DNA from: Steinernema hermaphroditum
Taxonomy: Eukaryota > Nematoda > Chromadorea > Rhabditida > Steinernematidae
DNA length: 64,000 bases
Direction: 5' to 3'
Assembly (NCBI GenBank): GCA_030435675.1
Contig: CM059625.1
Location: 12,400,001 to 12,464,000 of the forward strand
Part shown: piece after piece, positions 1 through 10,413 of the stretch
How the letters are laid out: each line of letters opens with the position of its first letter
Position numbering within the stretch: the stretch's first letter is position 1
Translations under genes and position numbers: made by a program
The notes under the pieces: model-generated
What the model saw: the letters and a program-made list of their open reading frames with translations, nothing else
Told to the model about the DNA's origin: nothing
Databases searched by the model: none

Positions 1-1148
1 GGCGCTCCTGTGATAAGAACTTACTTTCGCAGAGCTTATATTTTTTGTGAGGACACGCACTTCATCTTCTCCAAATGTCAGCGTCACAGGACGATAGTGA
101 TCGATCACTGTCTCCAATTTCTGCTTTAAGTCAATGCACGATTCGACGCTAAAAATGCGTTATTCAGAACGATGCACATTGCACACACGGTGTAGAACAG
201 GCTGTTGTAGTCGATACATTCCAAGCTACAGGCTTCGACCTATTGAAGTTTAAGCAGTTACCCCCGCGAGGAACTGATAAGAAACTCTTCTCGCCGGCAA
301 CTGTTCGTGTAAGGATTAGTCGCATTTCTTCTCGTTCTCTCATATGATTCACACTGAAAGACTGCGAAAATGACGTTGCATTGCTGGCTGCTACAGTAGT
401 GTACTTGAACTGAACGCTAACTTCATCGTCTGATACAACATAATAAACCTATATCGGTACAGATTAAATCGTGAGGCATGTACCTTGCCTACCTCTTCGA
501 TGACATTGTGGCACTTTTCGTCTTCCCACTGCGGTTCATGTAAGGAACTCTCATCGACATCTTTCAAGTGAACGTTACGAATCTGAAAAACGGATACAGC
601 ATGTATAGACCCCGCTTACCGATTCCGTTATATAAAATTTAGCAGAAAGCAGCTCCTCCTTCGTACATATATTTTCGTCCATTTGCCTAATTGAAGAACA
701 CCGTGCAAAGTATGCGTTTCTTTGTTCTAAAATGATAAGATTGAAGTGAGATTAGCCTTGAAACCGCACCTATGTTCACTTTGCCCGAGCAAACGGTGCC
801 AAACATTCGAATGGGAAGAGTAATCCATGCATCGGTAGAACTTGACTCAGTACATGTAGAAGGAACGACTTGAATCGTAAGATTCGACTTAAGAGCTACA
901 TGAAATACAAATGCAAAACTGAACCAACCATGTCATCGGTTAGCGTAGAATTTTCCGTCGATTTACTGAGTGCTAGGAAGGTTGTTACTCAAATCTTTGT
1001 ATTCCATAAATGTACCTTGTTGGCTGCGTATGGCGAACGAAAACTCCATAGGTGAAAGGAGGATGTCTGATAGTTCGAAGGTGACATATGCGGCAAAAAG
1101 CAGAGCCACTATTCCCGTGGTAAAACTCATGGATGACAACAAAACCAT
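1..1148 (-). CDS. Unknown secretory/membrane protein, C-terminus cut by window edge
   Basis: Several minus-strand exons join in frame by GT-AG introns. From the start at 1148 they encode a hydrophobic N-terminus (TTGIVALLFAAYVTFEL, a signal peptide or anchor), then a region with NLT and NAT sequons and several cysteines, suggesting a lumenal or extracellular domain. I could read exons near 1148-967, 928-780, 745-630, 590-490, 460-240 and 150-27. The last one ends at a GTAAG donor, so the gene continues outside the window. The join between the exons near 240 and 150 is unresolved. I do not recognise the family. The alternative start at Met 1130 would also leave a signal peptide. It is the last gene of a nine-gene minus-strand cluster, 479 bp downstream of CENP-X. 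Confidence 0.5.
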
Positions 1149-1627
1149 AGGGACAAGCGGGACGCTCGGAGTGTCATGGCAACGCGCGCAGACCCTACAT
1201 CGTGCACCTATTTGGCCCGCACTGTCCTGCCCAGTCGTGTCCAGGGAGCTGTCGTTCCAGCGACTCACCAAGATGACCGTAATCACCACCCGGCCTCACC
1301 GCACCGTCCACTCAAAAGCGCGTTGCAATTCCGAAGCTTGCGCCTCTAGCCGCTCCGATGATGGAAATCCACCTCGCTTGCCGTTTACATTCCTCCTCGC
1401 CCGCTTCCCTTATCGACAAAGTCCACTCACTCTGCATGTTAGTGTAAAGCCTAGTCAATTGCATGGCCGCAGATCAACACACGCCAGGGGCAAACTTTCA
1501 CGAAATGTCAAACTTCCTCAGACAACTGAAACCGTGGTAAAAGCATTTTCTGTCATTAACGAGTTAACGACCAGAAAATTTCACAATCGGCATGATTTCT
1601 GTTTCCCTTGTAATTTAATAGGTGCCT
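1149..1627. other. Intergenic region between CENP-X and the left-edge gene
   Basis: About 480 bp with no supportable exon. A long plus-strand frame crosses it but begins at a non-ATG codon, overlaps real minus-strand exons and has no recognisable similarity. The stretch probably holds the CENP-X 3' end and upstream sequence of the edge gene. Confidence 0.4.
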
Positions 1628-1914
1628 TTACACGCAAAAGTCTAAAATAAGTTCGTAAAGGATTTTGTAGAAGTGCTCTTTAGTGACGTGGGTTTCGCCC
1701 GTCTTCAAGGCACATTCACCTGCCCTCCTGAAGGCCTCTTGTATGAGAACCTCCGCTGCTTTGGCGAGCATCTCTTGTGCCTTTGCCGTTGTTCGAGGAA
1801 AGTCGTTGGTAGAACTAGATATTATCATCTTCCTTATTCGAAGAATGGGACTTACCGATGTAAATTTAAAAGCTCTTCGATCATATTATCGCTTGTTCGA
1901 GAGGTTGGGTTCAT
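1628..1914 (-). CDS. CENPX: Centromere protein X / MHF2-like histone-fold protein
   Basis: Two exons (1914-1856 and 1814-1628), separated by a 41-bp GT-AG intron, encode 81 residues, the same length as human CENP-X. The order matches the family: an N-terminal helix with LLNLHRSTNDFP, a central helix AAEVLIQEAFRRAGECA, and the characteristic C-terminus LYELILDF followed by only two more residues. CENP-X pairs with CENP-S in a histone-fold tetramer (MHF) that acts at kinetochores and with FANCM in fork repair; that role comes from the family. The start is the first ATG in an open exon. The next gene upstream, UXT, is 224 bp away on the same strand. Confidence 0.85.
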
Positions 1915-2138
1915 GACTCGGGATTCTACGTCAATCTTACACAAATTAAAGACCAAGTCAGACGAATCAATAAACCGATGTTGTGAACATGAATAAATAG
2001 CGGATTATAATAACCTTATGATAACTGTAATCAAAACAAAAGCTGTTAACAGATTAGCATCAGTCGCTTAGCATAACAAGTCGGATACATATGGTATTTC
2101 ACACAAAATGTGTGATAACAAACGCTTATAACAAAGAA

Positions 2139-2675
2139 TCATTTCTGCTGCGGAGGTTGAATATCCACATCAAGCTCATTGATGAGCGAAACCATCAAGC
2201 GGTCGTGAGCTCTTATAGAATTGAACACTTCCGTGAGTCGATCTGCTTTCTGGCGTAATAACTCGAGTTTCTTTTCAACAAATATCTTCGCTCGTTCAAG
2301 CGATAACTCTGCGAAATACTCATTGTCCAGCTTCACGATAATCTTGTTCCATTTCTCACTATAAGCAGAAACCGTAGATTATGCCGACACAAAGAAGGCG
2401 GAAATGAGCTTACATAGATGCTTGCATAAAGAAATTGCATCCCACGTCCACTTTGGCTTTCAGGTTGTCACCTTTGTAGCTCTGAAAAATACTTTTACGT
2501 AAAACTCAATGGATAATGGTCCTACCACAAGCTTGTTGAGAACAACAGAAAGATCACTATATTCTTTTATATCGCAGTTAACTTTTTGTAAATCGGCAGC
2601 GTATTTTTCGTAATCCTTGTGGATTCGTTCCCGCATGAATGTCACAAATTTCTGCTTTTCTGCGGGAACAGCCAT
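2139..2675 (-). CDS. UXT: UXT-like alpha-prefoldin chaperone subunit
   Basis: Three exons. Exon 1 (from 2675) carries the N-terminal coiled-coil helix (YEKYAADLQKVNCDIKEY). An intron of about 46 bp starting GTAGGACC removes an in-frame but non-homologous stretch. The joined sequence then reads DNLKAKVDVGCNFFMQA, matching the UXT/prefoldin beta-hairpin signature (VDLGCNFF). The last exon carries the second helix, rich in LERAKIFVEKKLELL. UXT belongs to the R2TP/prefoldin-like complex and is also described as a transcription cofactor; this is family knowledge. The ATG lies 7 bp after an ATTTTCAG acceptor, so the mRNA may be trans-spliced there. Confidence 0.85.
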
Positions 2676-3061
2676 TGTCAACCTGAAAATAACAGCTGTT
2701 AAATATATTATAAATGGTGTTGAAGACAGTGAACAATTAACCGCGAGATACATAGACAACCACCGCGCAGCAGAATAACATGGTAGTACTATAAATGCCT
2801 GAGTTCACAGCATTCGGAAACTACTTACTAAATACGAAATGTATTTACCACAAATGCTTCCTATGTTATTATATAGTTTTCACTTTATTGTCACTGCGTG
2901 AGTATAGTCTACAGCATACGATAGCGCAGAATGCTTCCACAAACAGTTTAAGTTTTGGAAATCCATATCGCCGAAACACAAATCAAAAACCAACCATGAG
3001 CTTTTTACTTTTACCGAACTGTCCATACATACAACCAACATATATGTACATTGAGCAATCT
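2676..3061. other. Intergenic spacer UXT/NPRL3
   Basis: AT-rich spacer of about 386 bp between the NPRL3 stop and the UXT start. No coding exon or RNA gene is visible. Confidence 0.4.
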
Positions 3062-6000
3062 CTAATCAGAGCAAAGAAAATCGGGGCGACAAAGACTAGA
3101 AGTTAGAGGGGAAAACGCATCTAGGACACGAATGATATCCCCTCTTTCTCGATTGGTGCGGAACATGATATCTTCGATGTGATGACTACCATTTAGGTAT
3201 GGAATCAAGTCATGAAAAACGTCCAGCGCACTCAGAACTTCGTATGTAGTACTACTGTAGGCGAGTACCTTGCAACATGAATAAAGTTTTTCAGAAAAGC
3301 GACAGATGTAGTCGCCAAAAGGCGAAACTTCCTGAATCCGCTTTAAGACCGCGCTAATGCGTTCAACTACTTCGGATTGGAGCACTACATCGATCCTTTT
3401 CTGGTCTTTCGATCCCGATTGAAATGGTGGCATCAGATAAACAAACGTATGAAGCTGCATGATCAGCTGATCGCGAAGAAGGCGACAGATGATATTTGTT
3501 CGTTCGTTCTGTAGAAGTTATTTGATAGATGACAACAACCAATATTGTCTTGCTCACACTTTTGCTAGCATCATTGTTCGTGTTTTCTAGAAACGTTGAC
3601 AAAGTTGTCGGCGGAGCGAAGTGAGTCAGTACATCGGCGAGATGAAAATTTGGAAAATATTCCTTATACTGATCCGTGAGCCTGAAAATAAAATTATGGT
3701 CAAAAGGAATGGGTGACCCAAATGACTTACTCTCCGTTTAGTGGCAATTGTCTATCAGTCGCAGAAGAATATATATTAGAGCCGCTCAGTGGAAAAATGA
3801 CGATCGCTCGCCCCCAAAGAATCAAATGTCGAACAACCATAAGAACTTGAATTAACGGTAAACCACATGCCAAACTAATTCCAACCAGGCTGAAAAACAT
3901 CCTTTATGCGGTATTCATGCCAAAATCCTGTTAAATAACATGAATACATTCTTAACTATCGTCCGGTCACAGTCTTACCAAAACAAGTTGAGTTGGCCCC
4001 TTGGTCGCCTCCAACACTCTGCTCCTTTCCTCAATCTCATTGAGTCTCACCTGAACGTGACGGCAAAGGTGACGTTTGTACATAGCATAAAGCAGATTTT
4101 TTGTGGAACTTGGTCAACGTCCCATAGATAATTATAATCAGGAATCAGGATATGTTTTGATACGATATTTTAAGCATACTCTAGCAAATCTATCAATTTG
4201 TTGAGCAGTGGGCTTACAGGGGACAGTGCAACTGCAACTGAAAATGTGCGCCTGAAAAAGCTCCATGCAATGCCGCAATCGACGTGGAAACGAGCTTCAT
4301 ACGATCAAATTTGATCGAATACTGGATCGCAAACCTTGATTTTTATCTATTTATATGTAGTTTCTGGTAGCAAATGCTAGCGCTGGAGTTGATCCTTCCG
4401 AAGCGCACTGGCGATTCTAATTAGAAGTTCGTTATTCATGTTTATTTTCCAATATTCGATGAAATTCGATCGAATACCCTCTATGAAGATACGACAACCC
4501 AACTAAACAGACGCTCGATGTCTAGAAAATTACTCTGACTTCTCTGCACTCCGTTGGTATTGACGTTGCAGACAGACAGTCGCTTTCTCATGTAGTGGCT
4601 GAAATTTCTTGCCACAAACATTGAACGTTAATTTTTGGAAACCACATCATTCGCTCAAAAATCTGCTTATAAGGAAGTAGAAATTTTTGGAACCGTTCGG
4701 TCGAAAGACCGAACAAATAATTGACCAGTGGGTGGCTGCTGTAAGCCGTTGTCGGTGACACAGTGTTTACGGATCGCCGTGGTCATGTCCGTTGTACGTG
4801 TTTAGGAATCGTGTAACGGCAACGGTGACGTTTGTAAATAGCATAAAGCAGTTTTTTTTTGTGGAATTCGGTCAGTGTTCCATAGATAATTATAATCAGG
4901 AAAACACTACAAACATTTATCTTGGGTTGAAATGAAGCAGACGACTCAAAAAAAAAAACTACCGAAAATACAGAAACAAACCAAGCGAAGGAAAATTTTT
5001 GGTGCAAGCGGCTCGTGGCTGTAAAGTGTAAGACTACGGATGTGGATGGTGCAGGAGGTTTGCAGCTGATGAACAGAGCAATATGATGGAGCAAGTGCTC
5101 CGGAGTAAACTAACGGTGTTCTGGGGATGAGCGGTCACCAAAAGGAGAGGATGGGCAAATGAAGGAGACAGGAGAGACAAAGAGCTGAGAGAGACCAAGG
5201 TTCCAATTCAATTACTTCCCTTAACTGACCTTTTATCGGGTTCACAGTGCTTCAGAAATAGCTTCAGAGCGGGATTTGCGTCTGGACTTGGGATGGTTTC
5301 TTCTAGAAGGATGATTCCATGGTAAGGACGGATCTTTCTGATTGCTGCTTCCAAGTCTTGCCTAACGAACACCTGTATTTGAGAAATATAAAAAGACATA
5401 CCTGGATTTCGGTGGTAATCCAGCATGATGTAAAGCCTGCGTTTCTAAGCAGAATCCAACTTCGACAAAGCCGTCGATAAAGGCATTGACCATCCCATAT
5501 TCGCGAAGATCGTCGTATATTTCCCGTAAAGTTTGTGCAAGCTGACTTGTATCTGCAAAAAAACTATACACTTCTTTACCGTTGCTCGTTAAACATGCTG
5601 AGAATGACTTCGAATGGTGCCTTCCCGTCGTGCATATGAGAATCGATTTCATCGTGAACTTTCTGCATTATAAGAGCTTCTTTTTGGAAATAGTGGCAAC
5701 GAGTTTGCTCGAAATTAACAGCAGACGCCACAAGACGACTGAGATTTTGGAATGATTCGACGATATGTGCTGGGGCGCTAGCCGGAAGTACAAAGACAAC
5801 AGAGACAAACTGAGGTAAAGTTGGATAATCTGAGCTGAGCGACTCAATTTTCTTCGGATATCCAGCAAAGCGAATATTATCGACCTTCACCTCCAATGGA
5901 TGCTCCTCACTAGAAGCCAAAAGATAAGCCAGCATTGGAGTCGAAATGCCAAATTGTACACTCTCCGATGGTCTTTCTTTCTTATACTCGCTAAAGTAAA

Positions 6001-6447
6001 TTTCTTTGCTGATTATTGACAATACGTTCTAGCTCACATCTTGGTAGTTAACACGGGTTTCTCCTCTTCTGGCGTCTCGTCATCCAAAATCAAATTTCGC
6101 TCATCCTCACAGTCGTACTCTGACTGTGATCCGGTCTCCAAATCACCCCCACATCTCAGCTCTGGTGGAAATTCACCGTTCTGACCTTCGACATCCGAGA
6201 GATAATCGTCATCGTCATCTGAGTATTCCAAAGTATCTTCATCGTGTTGATCTTCGGTTTCGTCTTCTTCCGGAGGGGCAGTTGGATTGCCCTCGGTTTC
6301 GGCCTCAGCTGGGCGTTCATTGATCAACACGAACGAGTCAGGTATGGTCAACGTATACGGGAAGGCGAACAGAACCTGTTCGGCAGTAGCACCCTTCGTC
6401 ACCAATATAACTCCTGAGGGAATTGCTCCCGGAGACAAATCTTCCAT
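3062..6447 (-). CDS. NPRL3: NPRL3, GATOR1 complex subunit
   Basis: Exons read from 6447 downward follow human NPRL3 in order: IPSGVILVTKGATAEQVLF (N-terminal longin-like strand), an acidic D/E-rich insert, VKVDNIRFAGYPKKIESL, the block NLSRLVASAVNFEQTRCHYF, EAAIRKIRPYHGIILLEE, LPLIQVLMVVRHLILWGRA, MQLHTFVYLMPP and the C-terminal winged-helix part SHHIEDIMFRTNRERGDI. NPRL3 with NPRL2 and DEPDC5 forms GATOR1, which restrains TORC1 when amino acids are low (family knowledge). The ATG sits 2 bp after a TTTGTTTCAG acceptor. Introns are short except one of about 1.3 kb (roughly 3,895-5,210), which contains repeat sequence annotated separately. One candidate intron near 6,010-6,036 is only about 29 bp. 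The reading frame looks intact. Confidence 0.9.
4045..5060. repeat. Dispersed repeat copy A, inside an NPRL3 intron
   Basis: Sequence from about 4,150 to 5,060 matches, in the same orientation and with gaps, the repeats at 50,500-51,660 and 54,610-56,207. Shared blocks include the stretch around 4,330-4,540 (present in copy B, missing from copy C) and 4,505-4,775 (in all three). This copy ends earlier and its right part is rearranged. A segment of about 90 bp at 4,050-4,140 is repeated at 4,812-4,905 in direct orientation, bracketing much of the element. It is non-coding here and lies wholly within the long NPRL3 intron. Confidence 0.75.
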
Positions 6448-6903
6448 ACCTGAAACAAACGGAGTACTTATGCGATTAAAAAATACATTAACTAATTATA
6501 TATGAAGATGCGTCAGAAAATTCGACGCAAAATGTATGAAGAGAGTTCGCGCATGTGGTAGCAGTGCGAACAAATGCACGTCCTCACAAGAAAGAAATGC
6601 TGTAACAAGGGAATATGGACACCAATGGACATACTGATAGTAACGGCCCCCAACCTAACTAAGTAATATTGCTTCGTTCTTTACACAGATTACACAGGTT
6701 TATTAAATAGAAAAAGGCCACGTTATTACGAAACTGCGTGTACTACAGAAGATAAAGCACGTGGAAGGCTGACGAGATCATAAGCAGCTGACGCATATGG
6801 TGAAACACTCAGTCAGAATCTTCATCCTCACTGAGAGAAGCTGCCAGATTAATTCCCTTCCTAAACAAGAAAATCTACATCAAACACTTTGCTGCACTTT
6901 GTT
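6448..6903. other. Intergenic spacer NPRL3/PDCL
   Basis: About 456 bp between the phosducin-like stop codon and the NPRL3 start. No coding exon seen. It ends next to the acceptor-like TTTGTTTCAG just before the NPRL3 ATG. Confidence 0.4.
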
Positions 6904-7761
6904 TTACGATTTGAGGAACTCGACGATTTCTTTTGCAGTGAAATCGTCGCCAATGCAGTCGTCCATTTTAATGAAGTTTCCGATTAGCTTTTCTTTGCGA
7001 TAAACCTGAATCGCAGGTACCCCCTTCGTACACTAAAGAAGTAGGCTATTCATGCTGCAGCAGCGAATACAGTAACTCACGAAATCTTCAGATAATCCTG
7101 AAATTTTCGCTCTTATGCGACAAAACTGGGTATTCTCGTAAAGACCAGCCAGTGTTTTGAACACAACATTCATCTGGCTACACGCGGAAACCTTAATGCA
7201 ATGTATAAGTGACAGTGACCGTCATTGCACATCTGAACGATGAATATTCTAGTTAAGACTTACTCCATTTTCGTAGAGGTGAATGACAAGAAGCATACTG
7301 CACTCCTCAATAGCCGATAATAGTTGCTCCTTACTTTCAAGCTCAAGGACATTAGATTTTACTGCATTGCGCATATCCTCAAGTCGCCGTCGTCTAATTT
7401 TTTCCAACACATCATCATCAAGTTCCAAATCACTGTCATTATGCTCTTCTTCCTTTCGCCCTGACAGCATTCCACGCTTGGCCATCTCAGCAATCTGAAC
7501 AAAACACACAAATTTGGTACATGTGACTGTTCATACCGCCCGTTCCTTTGCCTCACCATCCATGCGCCTTATATCAACCGATCGACGGTAGTCTTCCAGA
7601 ACGCCTTTAACTCCAGTGTTACGAAAACCGTTCATAACTTTCGCCTGATGAGCATCGTCGTCTTTCACAACCTTCAGTGCGGGAGAATCGCCTTCATCCT
7701 CCGAACTGCTGCAATATCCGGCAGGCGGTCCATCAAGAATTCGGCTTTCCAGGTTTGCCAT
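6904..7761 (-). CDS. PDCL: Phosducin-like protein (PhLP1 type)
   Basis: Exons joined on the minus strand give an N-terminal helical region with the phosducin-family signature around NTGVKGVLEDYRRSVDI, an acidic central stretch (NDSDLELDDDVLEKIRR), then a thioredoxin-like fold: SAIEECSMLLVIHLYENG, FCRIRAKISGLSEDF, and the C-terminal TKGVPAIQVYRKEKLIGNF ending about 25 residues later. This matches the PhLP1/PDCL layout, in which the protein works with the CCT chaperonin to assemble G-beta-gamma dimers (family knowledge). Length, near 230-240 residues, is somewhat shorter than vertebrate PDCL. The ATG at 7761 follows an ATTACAG acceptor-like site by a few bases. FDXR lies 176 bp upstream on the same strand. 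Confidence 0.85.
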
Positions 7762-7937
7762 CACGAAACTGTAATTCTTCAGACTAGCATACACCGCAAA
7801 AATTGCGCACATTTACAATAGTTATACACATGGTCAGAACCACACAATGCCCTTCAACCGTTACAAATGTTTAATGACAATTGTATATACTTCCCTAATT
7901 AAGGCAACAATATACTAGCAACGAGCACCCGTGCAGC

Positions 7938-9461
7938 TTAGATATCGAATTGCATCACTTTCTCTCTGTCTTTTCCAACAGACTTTCCTATCTGCTGTTC
8001 TTTTTCATCTATTTTCTTCCACTGCTCCCATGTGACGTAGCGAACACCACGCTCATTTAGTATCTCTTCAGTCTTCGCTGAGCCTTCTTGTCGCAAACTT
8101 GATGAAACTTCCATGTCAGCACAAATTTCTTGAGCAACTGCAACCGCGTTATTTTGCGTATTCGCAATAACTCCTTGCGGTTTGTTCGCACACCATCCAA
8201 CAGCGTAGACTGATGCTCCCGGAGAATTTTTGGTATCCACACGACAGAAATCTTTCATCGCAATCGCAGATCCGTCTTCCGTTTTCGGCACACCTTCAAG
8301 TATAATATTCTCAAATCCAATACTGTAAATCAGCAATCCACATGGTATTTGTCGAATAGTTCCGCTACGGCCATCTGTAAATTCAACTGCTGCCACTCTG
8401 CCAGATGAATCATTGAGAACGCTTGTTGGCCTGTTGTGAAACAGTAACTGGCAATGCTTCGAATTGCTTCCCGGCGATGACCAATTCTTCAACAGTAGTT
8501 CAGTTACACGTCGCTTTGGTCTTGGCATGCGAGAGCTTTCCGCTAGTAGACTTTCCACTTCTTCCTTTGTAATGTCGCCGATTGAAAAGACTGATGACGG
8601 CAGATTTATCTGCTCACGTAGCTCTTTAATTGTAAACGAAATCTAAACTCTAGATGTTAGGGTGATAGAATATACAAGACAAGTTACATCAAGCGGTCCT
8701 CGTCTTCCAACTATGCAAACATTGTGGACTTTTGAACCAGCAATCTCCCTCAGAATAGGTTCGGGAACATCTGTCTTTGAAAGCCGTTCACTGCTTGAAA
8801 GCAAAATTCGCGCGCAATCTAAGGCTACGTTTCCATTTCCAACAACAACGACGTTTTCGCAATCTAATTTGGGATGTCGCGCTCCAGGAAGACCATTGTA
8901 CCTATAATTAATTGCAACCTCGGAGCTATGCAAAAGTAAGCACACGTCACGTACCAAGAGACAAACTCGCTTCCCGAGTAACAGTTATCGGAATCATAAA
9001 TTCCAGGAATATTCAACCGCCTTGGTCGGTTAGCACCGTAAGCTAACGCTACAACATCATAGTGACTCCTAAGTTCGTCAAACGATATGTCTGATCCGAC
9101 ACCAACATTGCAAAATAACGACAAGCGGTGACCATTCTCGGCAAACAAGCGATCAAATTGATGTGTACAGTTCTTGACCTCAGGATGGTCCGGTGCTACA
9201 CCGTAACGGACTAAACCAAATGGCACTGGAGCTTTATCAAAAACATCAATAACTGAGTCGGCACATCTTCTGAGAAGTGCTGAGGTCAAATACAGCCCTG
9301 AAAGTTAAAGCTGTTTCATTAAAATACGTTTTCTGCTCACCAGCTGGACCGCTTCCGATAACCGCTATTCGTGATGATGACCTACACGAATACTTAGGAC
9401 AAACAGTACTCGATGAATGAAGAAGCCTTATAAAGCCCGATGACCACAGTTTGTTGCGCAT
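7938..9461 (-). CDS. FDXR: Mitochondrial NADPH:adrenodoxin/ferredoxin reductase
   Basis: The N-terminus is basic and hydroxylated (RNKLWSSGFIRLLHSSSTV), a good mitochondrial presequence. It is followed by the FAD dinucleotide motif VIGSGPAG, the family block DKAPVPFGLVRYGVAPDHPE, the NADPH-binding VVVGNGNVALDCARILL with IVGRRGPLDV, and the C-terminal FAD block VYAVGWCANKPQGVIANT. FDXR passes electrons from NADPH to mitochondrial ferredoxin for Fe-S cluster and haem/steroid chemistry (family knowledge). The in-frame ATG at 9461 follows a TTATTTAG acceptor by a few bases; a GTG three codons upstream is in frame but not a credible start. Several short introns; no frame breaks. Confidence 0.93.
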
Positions 9462-9610
9462 TTCATCCACTAAATAACATAATAACCCACCTAATATCCG
9501 TCAGACAACTATAAAAATACCATCCAAGAGCAAAACTAGTCGTACAACCGATATATGATCTGATTAAAAAACGGCACTTATTTATACTCCGTATTAGTTA
9601 ACATATGACT

Positions 9611-10028
9611 TCAAAATGACGTCCGCTGAATACATATATGAACTGACGATATAGAGCGAGTCTTCGACTGTAAGTCTAAGCCATCCAGCAGAGGAATCAG
9701 GTCGTCTGTAACGTCAACGCTTGAAGTAACCACATGAGCCTTCACTGATCCGCACATCCTTTTTTCAATATTTAAGGCGACGATCAGAGCGTGATTAATG
9801 GCATGACCAACTGCGTGAAGAGCGATTGCATCCTTCTGACAGTTCAGTTGCTTCTCACATCGAGTAACGTATGCGGATATATTAGTTTTTCTATAAAACA
9901 GCATATACTAGCTTCTGACCGCGTATAACAATGACTTACCTTGTAATAATAATGTCAGCACCAGTTTTTGGGAATGCTGGAGGAGCACGTCTACGAATGT
10001 CGTAATGCGAATCGGATTCGATACTCAT
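9611..10028 (-). CDS. POP7: RNase P/MRP subunit p20 (POP7), Alba-like
   Basis: Exon 1 (10028 down to about 9,940) encodes MSIESDSHYDIRRRAPPAF, with a PKTGADIIIT strand like the RPNDIYVN strand of human POP7. Exon 2 gives the Alba core: KDAIALHAVGHAINHALIVA, and ends with the basic family strand RSISSVHICIQR. POP7/Rpp20 pairs with Rpp25 and binds the RNA of RNase P and RNase MRP (family knowledge). The ATG lies only 20 bp downstream of the Kish stop codon, with no splice acceptor between them, so both may be on one transcript. FDXR begins 150 bp further downstream. Confidence 0.85.
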
Positions 10029-10048
10029 GATGGAAACGTCAAGAAAAA

Positions 10049-10305
10049 TCAAAAGAAAAGAACGACCGCGGCCATAAAGAAGCAACCAGCACTAATCCAC
10101 GGGCTCAAACGTTCTCCAATGCGGGCACACTTCCAAAACACACCAAGTAACCTAAGGAAGATCATTTGATACATTAAGTAGCTGACAGGTATTACCCCTC
10201 CTTATTTCGATCAATTATATTTGGCACCAACGAGCGCAGGTAGGCACACGTGCAAATAAGAAGCAGGAGAACCGAGATTAAACTCTGGAAGTTGAATATA
10301 GCCGA
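10049..10305 (-). CDS. TMEM167A: Kish (TMEM167-like) small membrane protein
   Basis: Two exons (10305-10198 and about 10153-10049) encode [18 protein letters not shown], then [16 protein letters not shown] and [18 protein letters not shown], ending in a second hydrophobic segment. This matches Kish/TMEM167 over its whole length (about 72 residues, two membrane helices). Family proteins act in Golgi secretory traffic. The acceptor TTTCAG lies directly before the serine codon that is residue 2 in relatives, so the initiator ATG must come from a separate upstream exon, which I could not place with certainty. The same frame stays open upstream through 10,404 but contains no ATG. The upstream neighbour ends about 100 bp away and POP7 starts 20 bp after the stop. 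Confidence 0.85.
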
Positions 10306-10413
10306 CTGAAATGCAATCTCACTAGATCCACAACACAATTCACGATTTACCAGTTTTGCAGCTTCGGCTCCTTCTCGAAGGAGAGCAGTCCACCTCTGAA
10401 ACAAAACACTTGT

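Noticed and set aside
970..1650. 226-codon plus-strand open frame
   Set aside because: Begins at a non-ATG codon, overlaps convincing minus-strand exons and shows no family motif.
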